Position numbers and translations under genes: made by a program. From the NCBI GenBank assembly GCA_002360535.1, contig DEQR01000079.1, forward strand, positions 1 through 33,616: a DNA stretch of 33,616 nt, read 5' to 3'. The notes below the pieces were generated by a model. It made no database searches. It was not told the origin of the DNA and was given only the letters and a program-made list of their open reading frames with translations. Below, in pieces: positions 7,940 through 16,344 of this stretch (the first letter of the stretch is position 1; every line of letters starts with the position of its first letter). The stretch comes from Thiobacillus sp. UBA3361 (GTDB lineage: Bacteria > Pseudomonadota > Gammaproteobacteria > Burkholderiales > Thiobacillaceae).

Positions 7940-9040
7940 TCAGCTTGATGCCAGGCCCGCCAGGGCGGCGCCCAGTTGCCCGCGCAGCGCGCTCTCGGAA
8001 AAAAACCGCCGGCTGGTCTCGGCCGCGGCACGGCCCAGCGCAGGCAGCACGGCCCGGTTCATGGCCAGGGCCGCCACCTGATTCGCCAGGCCTTGCGCGT
8101 CCCCTGCCCGGGTCCAGACCAGGCCGCTCTCCTCCTCCGTCGCCAGGGTCTGCGGATAGGCCCCGGCCTGCCGGGTCACCACGGCCCGGCCGCAGGCCAG
8201 GGCTTGGTAAACCTTGTTGGGAATGACCCGATCCGCCTTCGGCGTGGTACCGAACACCCCCAGGAGTATCTGCGCCTTCCCGATGCGGGCCGGCAGTGCC
8301 TCATAAGGCAGCCAATCCTCGAAACGGACATTCGCCAGGCCGCGCGCGGCTTCTTCGCAGGACCTGCGCAACGGCCCGTCGCCGAGGAGGGTCCATCGCA
8401 CTGGCGGCCCCCTGTAAAGCCTGGCCGCCTCGACGACCACACCCGGCCCCTGCAACGGGAGGAAACTGCCGTAGAAGAAAGCCTCCAACGGGGCATCGGT
8501 ACTCTCCGGGGGATAGGGTTGCGGAAAAAAGCGGGCCTCCTCCGCGCCGACATAAACCACCGCGAGCCGGTCCCGCGCCACCCCGAGCACCCCGTGGAAA
8601 TATTCGGCATGGGCGGGCGTATCGGCAATGATCCGGTCCGCACGCCGGAACAGGCCGCGCTCCCACTCCAGAAAACGCCTGGCGCGGCGACTGCCGGCGT
8701 CCCACTTGCCGCGCTCGTCCACCTGCTTGTCATAGGCGGAAATCAAGGGATCGAAGACCAGCGGCACCTTCCGCGACCCGGCCCAACGGGCCGCCGCCGC
8801 CAGGTCACGCTGCCGAAAGCAGGGCACCCAGACCAGATCGGGAGCGGGCAAGCCGCGCAACCGCGCCTCGACATCGCCCAGCCCGCTCAGGCGGGGATGG
8901 AAATCCGTGACGGTCCACCCCAACTCCGAAAAGAGCTTGCGCAGAATGCGATTGCGCGAATAGTCCGGCTTGAAGCGCCCCCACCAGAGGACAATTTTAT
9001 TGCTGATGCCCACAGGCGATGCCATATCATGCGTCCTCAT
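7940..9040 (-). CDS. Glycosyltransferase family 4 (opposite strand in the glycan island)
   Basis: A 366-aa GT-B glycosyltransferase. The C-terminal half has the GT4-like donor-binding segment PNKVYQALACGRAVVT and a typical linker (FYGSFLPLQGPGVVVEAARL). The N-terminal half is less conserved. Two starts are possible: ATG at 9040 or ATG at 9025 (MASPVG...); the second has GAGG 9 nt upstream and may be the true one. It runs against its neighbours, converging with the methyltransferase and diverging from the FkbM gene, so it has its own promoter in 9041-9228. Confidence 0.84.
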   Translation of the reverse strand: MRTHDMASPVGISNKIVLWWGRFKPDYSRNRILRKLFSELGWTVTDFHPRLSGLGDVEARLRGLPAPDLVWVPCFRQRDLAAAARWAGSRKVPLVFDPLISAYDKQVDERGKWDAGSRRARRFLEWERGLFRRADRIIADTPAHAEYFHGVLGVARDRLAVVYVGAEEARFFPQPYPPESTDAPLEAFFYGSFLPLQGPGVVVEAARLYRGPPVRWTLLGDGPLRRSCEEAARGLANVRFEDWLPYEALPARIGKAQILLGVFGTTPKADRVIPNKVYQALACGRAVVTRQAGAYPQTLATEEESGLVWTRAGDAQGLANQVAALAMNRAVLPALGRAAAETSRRFFSESALRGQLGAALAGLASS

Positions 9041-9170
9041 CGGGAGTCACCGGTCATGCAATATGTTTCAGGGGTGTGAGTGACCGAAGGCAAAGGACGG
9101 CCGGCATCCGGGCCGCTTCATTGTCACTTTTTTTGTAATACCATGCCAGCTGCGCGGCATCGTGTCCCGG

Positions 9171-9200
9171 TTTTCAAGTTTCAGCCGACCGCCCTATATT
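9171..9200 (+). promoter_or_regulatory. Candidate sigma-70 promoter for the FkbM-GT-GT10 genes
   Basis: TTTTCA (9171-9176) and TATATT (9195-9200) are separated by 18 nt and lie 28 nt before the GTG start at 9229. The -10 is 5/6 and the -35 is 4/6. The surrounding 9041-9228 region is more AT-rich than its neighbours. No other clear regulatory site is seen in this 188-bp gap. Confidence 0.4.
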
Positions 9201-9228
9201 TTCCCGCCACCGAATTGCAAAAGAAAAC

Positions 9229-10044
9229 GTGAATTCCACCGAGCCCCCCCATCCTTGGGGAACATACGCCCCGCCCTGGCAGACCGCGCCCCTGCGCCTA
9301 CTGACACGGCTCGGCCTCAGCCGCGGCCTGGTTACCAAATTCATCCGGCGAACCTGGCTGAAACATTTTCCCGCCATTGTGGATACCGAAATAAACGGCT
9401 GCAAATACCGGCTGGATATCGAAAAGAACACCACGGACGGAAAATTGCTGGCTTCCTCGAAATGCTATGACAGCGACGAGATCGGTTATCTGAAGGATGC
9501 ATGCACTGGACATGATTCCGTATTCGTCGATGCGGGGGCCAACACAGGATATTATTCCCTGACATTAGCCACGCATGGCTGTTCGAAAATAATCGCCATT
9601 GAGCCCAACCCGCCGACATTGAATCTGCTGCACTTCAATGTCCGGATCAATCGCCTGGAATCGGTCATCCGCATCGAACCGGTTTGCCTGGGGCCCGGCG
9701 GCAAAATTCCGTTTTACTGCGCGGGCGGATTGGGCGATGCCGGCATCCTCCCTCGGCATGACCCGGTCGAACCGATCTGGCTGGATTCCGTGCCATTGCT
9801 GGACCTCCTCCGCAAACACGATGTCGCCAGAGTCGATGCCCTGAAGATCGATATCGAGGGTGCCGAGGACATCGCCTTGCTGCCGTTTTTCGCAAACGCC
9901 CCGAAAACCCTGTGGCCGCGCACGGTGGTCATCGAGCATTGTCATCAGGACGCGTGGAAAAACAATGTCATCGATTTCATGAAACAGCAGGGTTATCTGG
10001 AGACGGCAAAGACTCGCGGCAACCTGATTCTGCGGCTCGCCTGA
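9229..10044 (+). CDS. FkbM-family SAM methyltransferase
   Basis: A 271-aa protein. The SAM motif VFVDAGANTGYYSLTLA is at about 98-114, the acidic strand IIAIEPNP at 121-128 and the FkbM-type motif ALKIDIEGAE at 204-213. FkbM relatives O-methylate sugars or other glycan hydroxyls. The start is GTG at 9229; no strong Shine-Dalgarno is visible. By eye the codon use is less GC-biased than in the flanking housekeeping genes, which suggests acquisition. It is followed after 88 bp by a small glycosyltransferase on the same strand. Confidence 0.86.
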   Translation: MNSTEPPHPWGTYAPPWQTAPLRLLTRLGLSRGLVTKFIRRTWLKHFPAIVDTEINGCKYRLDIEKNTTDGKLLASSKCYDSDEIGYLKDACTGHDSVFVDAGANTGYYSLTLATHGCSKIIAIEPNPPTLNLLHFNVRINRLESVIRIEPVCLGPGGKIPFYCAGGLGDAGILPRHDPVEPIWLDSVPLLDLLRKHDVARVDALKIDIEGAEDIALLPFFANAPKTLWPRTVVIEHCHQDAWKNNVIDFMKQQGYLETAKTRGNLILRLA

Positions 10045-10132
10045 TACGGCCTTCGGGATCCTTGTCATCCATGCCGCCGCGCCTTTCATCCCCCCTGGAC
10101 ACCATTGCCCTTTATTCATTGAACAACGCCCT

Positions 10133-10870
10133 ATGAAACAGATTGTGTGCATGAAATGGGGGCCCCTATACCCCGCGGAATACGCGAACAAATTGTATGG
10201 CATGGTGCGGAGAAACACCCGGGGGCCGATCCGTTTCGTCTGCCTGACCGACGACAGCACGGGCATCCGACCGGAGGTCGAATGCCTGCCCTGCCCGACG
10301 GTCTCGCTCCCCGCCCCATACAACAATACGGGATGGCGGAAAATCACTTTATGGGCACCGGAATTGCCGGGCATGGACGGTGATTGGCTGTTCCTGGATC
10401 TCGACGTCATTATCACCGGTTCGCTGGATGAATTTTTTGATTACCACCCCGAGCAGTCGTTCATTGTCATGCAGAATTGGACCCAGCCCGGGCAGGGAAT
10501 AGGCAATACCTCCGTATTCCGCTTCCGCGTGGGCCGGCATCCGTATATCTATAATCGCCTGGCGCCGGAATTCCCATCGATACTGAGCCAATTCAACAAC
10601 GAACAGATCTACATCTCACGCACGGTATCCGAAATGGCTTACTGGCCGGACGACTGGTGCGTGCTTTTCAAGACTCACTGCGTGCCGCCGATGCCAGCAC
10701 GCTGGTGGAGGATGCCCAGCGTCCCCAAGGGCGCCCGTGTCATCGCCTTCCCCGGCGACCCGAATCCCCATGACGCGGTACGCGGCAACTGGCCCACCAA
10801 GAAGTGGTACAAGACGCTCTACAAGCACATCCTGCCGACCACCTGGATCGACGATTACTGGCGCGAATAG
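10133..10870 (+). CDS. Small putative glycosyltransferase with a DxD motif, family uncertain
   Basis: A 245-aa protein with GT-A features: an N-terminal strand (KQIVCMKWG), a FVCLTDD segment at 35-41, GWRKI at 67-71 and a DxD motif in FLDLDVIITGSLDEFF (D89, D91) suited to metal/nucleotide-sugar binding. A second conserved-looking block is NNEQIYIS around residue 160. It resembles GT8-like or LPS-type glycosyltransferases in general design, but I cannot name the family. Tryptophan is frequent in the C-terminal third. It sits between an FkbM methyltransferase and a GT10 enzyme, so transfer of a sugar to a surface glycan is inferred. Confidence 0.7.
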   Translation: MKQIVCMKWGPLYPAEYANKLYGMVRRNTRGPIRFVCLTDDSTGIRPEVECLPCPTVSLPAPYNNTGWRKITLWAPELPGMDGDWLFLDLDVIITGSLDEFFDYHPEQSFIVMQNWTQPGQGIGNTSVFRFRVGRHPYIYNRLAPEFPSILSQFNNEQIYISRTVSEMAYWPDDWCVLFKTHCVPPMPARWWRMPSVPKGARVIAFPGDPNPHDAVRGNWPTKKWYKTLYKHILPTTWIDDYWRE

Positions 10871-10917
10871 CCGCGCGGCATCCGGCCCCGGCATTTCATG
10901 AACGATCGGCATCGCGG

Positions 10918-11973
10918 ATGACGGCAGGCGATTCGGAACACGTGATCAAGGTGAAAGTGCTGGGCCGCACGCCGGCGGAGCAGTGGCGGCACCAACTCCC
11001 GAATGACGCGGCACGCTGGGGGCGCTGCGAATTCATTTTCGACGGTGCCGCGAGGGGATATGACTGGCTGGTGGTTTACGATGACGTCCCGCCGCGCCCG
11101 GGCCAGGAAAAGAGCGCTGCCCACGAGCCGCTCGCCTGTCCGGCCGCCCACACCCTGCTGGTAACCACCGAGCCGTCCTCGATCAAGACCTACGGCCGGA
11201 GATTTACCCACCAGTTCGGCGCGGTGCTGACCAGCCAGGCCGAATGGGCGCTGCCCCATCCCCGGCGTATCCATACCCAGCCGGCCCTGCACTGGTTCTA
11301 CGGCGTGGGCAGTCGGCGCATCATGCCGTTCGGGGAGATCGAGACCGCCGCGCACATCGCCAAGGCGCGCGATGTCTCCATGGTGTTTTCGCCCAAACGG
11401 CAGCGGCACACCCTGCATCACCGGCGCTTCGGTTTCATGAGCCGGCTCATGGCGCTCCTGCCGGAAATGGACGTCTATGGCCGGGGCGCCCGTCCCTTGG
11501 ACGACAAGGCGGAGGCCCTGGACACCTACCGTTACCACGTGGCGGTGGAGAATTACATCGGCCCCCATCACTGGACCGAGAAACTGGCCGATGCCTTCCT
11601 CGGCCTGACCCTGCCCTTCTACTGCGGCTGCCCCGATGCCGCCGACTACTTCCCGCCGGAGAGCTTCATCCCCATCGACATGGAAGACCCCGAAGGGGCG
11701 GCGCGCATCATCCGCCAGGCCATCGGCGGCCATGAATACGAGAAGCGCCTGCCCGCCATTCGGGAGGCCCGCCGCCGGGTGCTGTACGAGCACAATTTCT
11801 TCGCCCTGGTGTCGCGAGAGATCGAAAAACGCCATGACCCGACCCTGAAGGCCGACGGACGCGGCGTCATCTATTCCCGCCATGCCCTGCGCCGGCAGAG
11901 CCTGCTGGGCGGCTTGTGGGAGATGGCCGGCAAGGTCCGCTCACGGGCCTTGCATCTGGTGCGGCGCGGCTGA
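10918..11973 (+). CDS. Glycosyltransferase family 10 (fucosyltransferase-like)
   Basis: A 351-aa protein whose C-terminal half matches the GT10 alpha-1,3/1,4-fucosyltransferase domain: YRYHVAVENYIGPHHWTEKLADAF (split at about 205-227), with the hallmark ENY...TEKL, then LPFYCGCPDAADYFPPESFI at 232-251. GDP-fucose is the usual donor for the family; the real donor and acceptor are unknown here. The N-terminal half is divergent. I chose the ATG at 10918 because the longer frame overlaps the previous gene. No GDP-fucose synthesis genes (gmd/fcl) lie in the window. It converges with mgtE across 31 bp. Confidence 0.8.
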   Translation: MTAGDSEHVIKVKVLGRTPAEQWRHQLPNDAARWGRCEFIFDGAARGYDWLVVYDDVPPRPGQEKSAAHEPLACPAAHTLLVTTEPSSIKTYGRRFTHQFGAVLTSQAEWALPHPRRIHTQPALHWFYGVGSRRIMPFGEIETAAHIAKARDVSMVFSPKRQRHTLHHRRFGFMSRLMALLPEMDVYGRGARPLDDKAEALDTYRYHVAVENYIGPHHWTEKLADAFLGLTLPFYCGCPDAADYFPPESFIPIDMEDPEGAARIIRQAIGGHEYEKRLPAIREARRRVLYEHNFFALVSREIEKRHDPTLKADGRGVIYSRHALRRQSLLGGLWEMAGKVRSRALHLVRRG

Positions 11974-12000
11974 GCGGGCACGGAAACCCGCCAGCCCGCT
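11973..12000. terminator. Weak hairpin between convergent genes
   Basis: AGCGGG (11973-11978) pairs with CCCGCT (11995-12000) in the 31-bp gap between the converging GT10 and mgtE genes. A competing inner pairing uses CCCGC at 11987. There is no T-run, so activity as a terminator is only a guess from position. Confidence 0.25.
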
Positions 12001-12004
12001 CGGT

Positions 12005-13447
12005 TCACAGCAGGAACACCGTGGCCAGCCCAAGGAAGATGAAGAATCCCATGCTGTCGGTGATGAAGGTCAGCAATACATGCGCGCCGAAGGCCGGGTC
12101 GTGGCCCAGGCGGGTAATCAGGATGGGCGCGTAGTAGCCGGCCATGGAAGATACCATCAGGTTGAGCAGCATGGCCGCCGACATGACCACCGCCAGGGCT
12201 GGATTGCTGTACAGCAGGTAGGTGACCAGGCCCATCACGCTGCCCCAGACCATGCCGTTGAGCCAGGCGATGCCCAGCTCCTTGAGCACCAGCCGCTTCG
12301 CGTTGTCCTTGGAAATGAGGTTCAGCGCCAGGCCGCGCACCACCAGGGTCAGCGTCTGGCTGCCGGAGTTGCCGCCCATGCCGGCGACGATGGGCATCAG
12401 GGCCGCCAGGGCCGCCAGCTTCTCGATGCTGCCCTCGAAGGCGCCCACCACCCGCGAGGCGAACAGGGCCGTGCACAGGTTGATGCCCAGCCAGAGCCAG
12501 CGGTTCTTGGCCGCCTTCCAGACCGTGGTGAACAAATCCTCGTCCTCCCGCAGACCGGCGGCGGCCAACATGTCTTCCTCGGCCTCGGCGCGGATGTAGT
12601 CCATCACCACATCCACGGTCAGGCGGCCCACCAAGCGGTCCTTGGCGTCCACGATGGGGGCCGAGATCAGGTCATAGCGCTCGAAGGCCTGGGCCGCATC
12701 CGAGGCGTCGTCCGAGGGGTGGAAGGTGACCGGGTCATCCGACATGACCGCCCCCACGAAAACTTCCGGGTCGTGGATCAGCAGCCGCTTGATGGGCAGC
12801 GTGCCCACCACCGTCATGTCGCGTTCCACCACGAACAGCTTGTCGGTGTGGCTGGGCAGGTCGCCCAACATGCGCAGATAGCGCAGGCCCACCTCCAGGG
12901 TCACGTCGGCGCGGATGGTGACGAAGTCATAGTCCATCAGCGCGCCGACCGAATCCTCGGCGTAGCCCAGAGACGACACCACCTGTGCGCGCTTGGCGTC
13001 GTCCAGGGTCTTGAGCAGTTCCTGCACCACGTCGTGCGGCAGGTCCGGCGCCAGGTCGGCGATCTCGTCCGTGTCCAGGCTGTGGGCGGCGGCCAGGAGT
13101 TCCCGGTTGTCCATGGCCGCGATGAGGGACTCGCGCACCGCGTCCGAGGCCTCGATGAGGATGTCCCCGTCGCGTTCCGCCTTGACCAGGTCCCAGACCA
13201 TGAGACGGTCTTCCAGCGGCAAGGCCTCCAGGATGTAGGCCACGTCCGCCGGGTGCAGCTCGTCCAGCTTGGTGCGCAGCTCGGCCAGGTTCTGCTTGTG
13301 CACCAACTGCTCCACCAGCTCGTGGCGCGGCATGTCCTGCTTGTGGACGAGGCCTTCCACCAGCCGCTGCTTGGCGATGAGCTCGGTCACCTGCCTGAGG
13401 CTGGTTTCCAGGTGATCCTGGGCGCGGTCTTCGTGTTCGTCGGTCAT
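12005..13447 (-). CDS. mgtE: Magnesium transporter MgtE
   Basis: MgtE is a homodimeric Mg2+ channel gated by cytosolic Mg2+. The 480-aa protein shows the expected order: N-terminal MgtE_N helical domain (to about 140; ELHPADVAYILEAL), two CBS domains (about 145-270), the plug helix, and five C-terminal transmembrane helices with GNSGSQTLTLVVRGLAL in the pore region. ATG at 13447 is preferred over the ATG at 13453 because GGAG lies 7 nt before the former and only 1 nt before the latter. A TACAAT-like -10 (13474-13469) lies just upstream. No M-box-like leader is evident. Confidence 0.95.
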   Translation of the reverse strand: MTDEHEDRAQDHLETSLRQVTELIAKQRLVEGLVHKQDMPRHELVEQLVHKQNLAELRTKLDELHPADVAYILEALPLEDRLMVWDLVKAERDGDILIEASDAVRESLIAAMDNRELLAAAHSLDTDEIADLAPDLPHDVVQELLKTLDDAKRAQVVSSLGYAEDSVGALMDYDFVTIRADVTLEVGLRYLRMLGDLPSHTDKLFVVERDMTVVGTLPIKRLLIHDPEVFVGAVMSDDPVTFHPSDDASDAAQAFERYDLISAPIVDAKDRLVGRLTVDVVMDYIRAEAEEDMLAAAGLREDEDLFTTVWKAAKNRWLWLGINLCTALFASRVVGAFEGSIEKLAALAALMPIVAGMGGNSGSQTLTLVVRGLALNLISKDNAKRLVLKELGIAWLNGMVWGSVMGLVTYLLYSNPALAVVMSAAMLLNLMVSSMAGYYAPILITRLGHDPAFGAHVLLTFITDSMGFFIFLGLATVFLL

Positions 13448-13518
13448 GGCCATGCTCCGTGAGCAGCGATTGTAGCGCCGGGATTTCCGCCCCCGCGGGT
13501 CCCAGGATGGAGACCGAC

Positions 13519-13545
13519 TAAAGAAATACCTTAGCCATCCGATAG
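13519..13545 (+). promoter_or_regulatory. Sigma-28 (FliA) flagellar-class promoter
   Basis: TAAAG begins at 13519, and TCCGATAG (13538-13545) follows the TAAA core after exactly 15 nt. The flagellar sigma factor consensus is TAAA-N15-GCCGATAA, so both boxes and the spacing fit well. A start near 13555 would leave a leader of about 25 nt with AAAGGA 6 nt before the ATG. Its position directly before a chemotaxis receptor is the expected use for such a promoter. Confidence 0.75.
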
Positions 13546-13578
13546 GGGGAAGCTAACAACACCAAGAAAGGATCACCC

Positions 13579-15237
13579 ATGTTGCGCATCGCGAACAATC
13601 TCAGTGTGGCCGGCCGCATCTATCTCCTGGCCGCACTGGGGGCCATCCTCATGTTGGCCGTGGCTGGCCTGGGGCTGCGTAACCAGGCCAGTACCCTGGC
13701 GGATTTGAAGGAGGTCTATGAAGAGCGGGCCGAACCCCTGGTGCAGCTGGCCCGCATCAACCGGCTGCTGCAGGAGAACACCAAGGAGATCATCCTGGCC
13801 TTCCAGCACGACCCCGGCAACCCCCTCTCGGCCATCCACGACCACCCGGTCGGCGCCCACCTGGAGCGCTTCGAGGCCCGGCGCAAGGAGATCAGCGAGC
13901 AATGGCAGCACTTCGCCGCCGACCACGTGGACGGGGGCGCCAAACCCCTGGCGGAGGACTTCAAGGCCAAGCGGGGAGACTGGCTGAAGCACGCCGACAC
14001 GGCCCTCCAGCATCTGGCGGCCAATGATTTCTCCGCCGAGGTCATCACCCGATTCATCAAGGCCGAGCGGGAGCAGGGCCAGGCGGCCCTGGCCGCCCTG
14101 GACAAGCTGGTCGCCCACGAAACGGCCGAGGCCAAGGAGACCTATGCCGAGGCCCAGGCGGGCTATGAGCGCAACGTCTATCTCTTCCTGGTCATCGTCG
14201 CGGCCGGCCTGGCCTTGTCGATCTTCATCACTTGGGGGCTGATCCGCTCGGTGATTCCGCCCCTGCGCCACGCCGTGGCCGTGGCCGAAGGCGTCAGCCG
14301 GGGCGACCTGACCCAGGCCATCCCCCAGGGCGGAGACAACGAAATCGGCCGCCTGATGAAGGCCATGGCCGCCATGCAGGTCGGCCTGCGGGACCTGGTG
14401 AGCGCCAACAAGCACAGTGCCCAGGCCCTCACCGAAGCGGCAGAAGGGCTGGCCGCCGCCTCCCAGCAGGTAGCCCACGCCGGCCAGGTGCAATCCGAGG
14501 CCGCCTCGGGCATGGCGGCGTCGGTGGAAGAGATGTCGGTGTCCATCGACCACGTGCGGGACAACGCCCGGGAGGCCCTGGACGTGGCCGCCCGGTCGGG
14601 CGAGGCCTCCCGATCCGGCGGGCAGGTGATCCACGCCTCGGCCAACGAGATGCGCCAGATCGCCGACGCGGTGAACGGCTCCGCCGCCACCATCCGCGAG
14701 CTGGAGGGCTATTCGGAAGAGATCTCCTCCATCGTCAACGTCATCCGAGAGATCGCCGACCAGACCAACCTGCTGGCCCTCAACGCCGCCATCGAGGCCG
14801 CCCGCGCCGGCGAGCAGGGACGGGGCTTCGCCGTGGTGGCCGACGAGGTGCGCAAGCTGGCCGAGCGCACCGCCAACTCCACCCAGCAGATCTCCGCCAT
14901 GATCGGCAAGGTGCAGGCCGGCGCCCACAGGGCCGCCACGGAAATGGAACAGGGGGTGGGACGGGTGACGGAGGGCATGAACCTAGCCCATCAGGCCGGC
15001 GACTCCATCACCGGCATCCAGGACAACGCCCACCGGGTGGCCGGGGTGGTGGACGAGATCGTCTCCGCCCTCAATGAACAGGCGCTGGCCTCCCAGGACA
15101 TCGCCAAGGGGGTGGAGCACATCGCCCAGATGGCCGAGGAAAACAATGCCGCCATCCGCGAGACGGCCGACGCCGCCAGGCAGGTCAACGGCCTGGCCAA
15201 GGAACTGCGCGAGACGGTGACCCGGTTCAAGGTCTGA
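13579..15237 (+). CDS. Methyl-accepting chemotaxis protein
   Basis: A 552-aa transmembrane receptor. TM1 is at about 13-33, a helical periplasmic ligand domain without Cache motifs spans about 34-196 (four-helix-bundle type is likely), TM2 is at about 198-221 and HAMP follows. The highly conserved signalling hairpin (IREIADQTNLLALNAAIEAA... GRGFAVVADEVRKLAERT) lies at about 389-430 and contacts CheA/CheW. There is no C-terminal CheR/CheB-tethering pentapeptide. The ligand cannot be predicted. The start ATG has AAAGGA 6 nt upstream and a sigma-28 promoter, implying co-regulation with flagella. Confidence 0.95.
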   Translation: MLRIANNLSVAGRIYLLAALGAILMLAVAGLGLRNQASTLADLKEVYEERAEPLVQLARINRLLQENTKEIILAFQHDPGNPLSAIHDHPVGAHLERFEARRKEISEQWQHFAADHVDGGAKPLAEDFKAKRGDWLKHADTALQHLAANDFSAEVITRFIKAEREQGQAALAALDKLVAHETAEAKETYAEAQAGYERNVYLFLVIVAAGLALSIFITWGLIRSVIPPLRHAVAVAEGVSRGDLTQAIPQGGDNEIGRLMKAMAAMQVGLRDLVSANKHSAQALTEAAEGLAAASQQVAHAGQVQSEAASGMAASVEEMSVSIDHVRDNAREALDVAARSGEASRSGGQVIHASANEMRQIADAVNGSAATIRELEGYSEEISSIVNVIREIADQTNLLALNAAIEAARAGEQGRGFAVVADEVRKLAERTANSTQQISAMIGKVQAGAHRAATEMEQGVGRVTEGMNLAHQAGDSITGIQDNAHRVAGVVDEIVSALNEQALASQDIAKGVEHIAQMAEENNAAIRETADAARQVNGLAKELRETVTRFKV

Positions 15238-15299
15238 AGGCCGGCCCGGCGCCGCGCCACGGGGCCGGGCGCGCCATCGCCCTGGCCCCCGAACGAAGG

Positions 15300-15322
15300 C
15301 CGGGCGGCGGCCGGCCGCCCGG
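15300..15322. other. GC-rich hairpin between the receptor gene and the AEC transporter
   Basis: A 9-bp inverted repeat (CCGGGCGGC / GCCGCCCGG) with a 5-nt loop sits 6 nt upstream of a TATAAT box. It may terminate the receptor transcript or act as an operator over the next promoter. No T-run follows. Confidence 0.35.
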
Positions 15323-15327
15323 GCGCC

Positions 15328-15333
15328 TATAAT
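15328..15333 (+). promoter_or_regulatory. TATAAT -10 box for the AEC transporter, possible leaderless start
   Basis: A perfect TATAAT lies 8 nt before the GTG at 15342, so transcription would begin at or within about 2 nt of the start codon. No good -35 is visible because that region is the GC-rich hairpin. Either the mRNA is leaderless or translation starts further in. Confidence 0.4.
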
Positions 15334-15341
15334 CGCGGCTA

Positions 15342-16292
15342 GTGACCCCCGCCTTTCTCATCCAACTGCTGTTGCAAGTCTGGCTGCCCATCGCCCTGCT
15401 GGTGGCCGCCGGGGGGCTGTGGACCCGCTACCGCGCCGATGCCTTCCCGCCCGGCAAGCTGCGCGTCTATCTCAACCGCCTGGTGGTGGACGTGTTCGCC
15501 CCGCCCCTGTTGTTCGCCCTGTCGGCCCAGGCCCACATCGACCGGCAGATGCTCACCGTGCCGCCGATTACCATCGCCGGCATCCTGGTCAGCCTCGCCT
15601 TGCTGTACCCCCTGCTCTACCGCTCCCGCCTGGGTGCCGCGCTGAGCCGAGAAACCCGCGCCGCCATCCTGCTCGCGGGCTGCTTCGGCAACGTGCTGTT
15701 CATGGGCTACCCCACACTCACTTTCCTGTACGGTGACATCGGCGGCAGTTACGCGGCGTTCGCCGATGTGCTGGCTTCCACCCCCCTGGTGTGGACACTG
15801 GGGGTGTGGATCGCCACCCGGCTGGGCCACGAAGGCGGACACGGCCACAGCCTGCTGCGAACCGTATTCACCCTGCCGCCGGTGTGGGCATTCGTGTTGG
15901 GCTTCGCCGTCAACTTCGCCGGCCTGGAGGTCGATCCTCTGGTGAAAGCGGCCAAGTTCATGGGCCAGGCCACCATCCCCATCATGTTGTTCACCCTGGG
16001 CCTGTCCATCCCCTGGGGCGACCTGAGGCCCACCCCGCCTGTGCTGGCCGCCGTGGCCGTCAAGCTGGCCATCGCCCCCCTGATCGTCTGGGGGCTGTCA
16101 CGCGCGACACTGGGCGGTCTGCACGACGCGCAGACCGCCGCCATCCTGGAGGTGGCCATGCCCACCATGCTCATGGCCGCCAGCTTCGCCGACCGCTTCA
16201 ATCTGGACGTGCGCGCCGCCGCCCTGACCGCCAGCTGGACCAGCCTGAGCTTCCTGGTCACGCTGCCGGTGTGGATCGCACTGCTCCGATAA
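15342..16292 (+). CDS. AEC-family (auxin efflux carrier-type) transporter
   Basis: A 316-aa, strongly hydrophobic protein with about ten predicted membrane helices in two halves. The family-typical segments are LNRLVVDVFAPPLLFALSA in the first half, GCFGNVLFMGYPTLTFLYG after the first third, and the second-half helix IPIMLFTLGLSI, followed by MPTMLMAASFADRF. Bacterial AEC proteins export or exchange small organic acids; the substrate here is unknown. The start is GTG at 15342, directly after a TATAAT box; no Shine-Dalgarno is present. It lies 104 bp after the chemotaxis receptor. Confidence 0.85.
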   Translation: MTPAFLIQLLLQVWLPIALLVAAGGLWTRYRADAFPPGKLRVYLNRLVVDVFAPPLLFALSAQAHIDRQMLTVPPITIAGILVSLALLYPLLYRSRLGAALSRETRAAILLAGCFGNVLFMGYPTLTFLYGDIGGSYAAFADVLASTPLVWTLGVWIATRLGHEGGHGHSLLRTVFTLPPVWAFVLGFAVNFAGLEVDPLVKAAKFMGQATIPIMLFTLGLSIPWGDLRPTPPVLAAVAVKLAIAPLIVWGLSRATLGGLHDAQTAAILEVAMPTMLMAASFADRFNLDVRAAALTASWTSLSFLVTLPVWIALLR

Positions 16293-16344
16293 CAAGCGTG
16301 CGGCCGCTTGGCGCCACCGTGGGATGACCTTTCTGGCCAACCGG

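Noticed and set aside
11882..13462. 526-aa open frame on the plus strand
   Set aside because: Shadow of mgtE, which has CBS and pore motifs on the minus strand.
13573..14928. 451-aa open frame on the minus strand
   Set aside because: Shadow of the chemotaxis receptor; Gly/His-rich with no domain.
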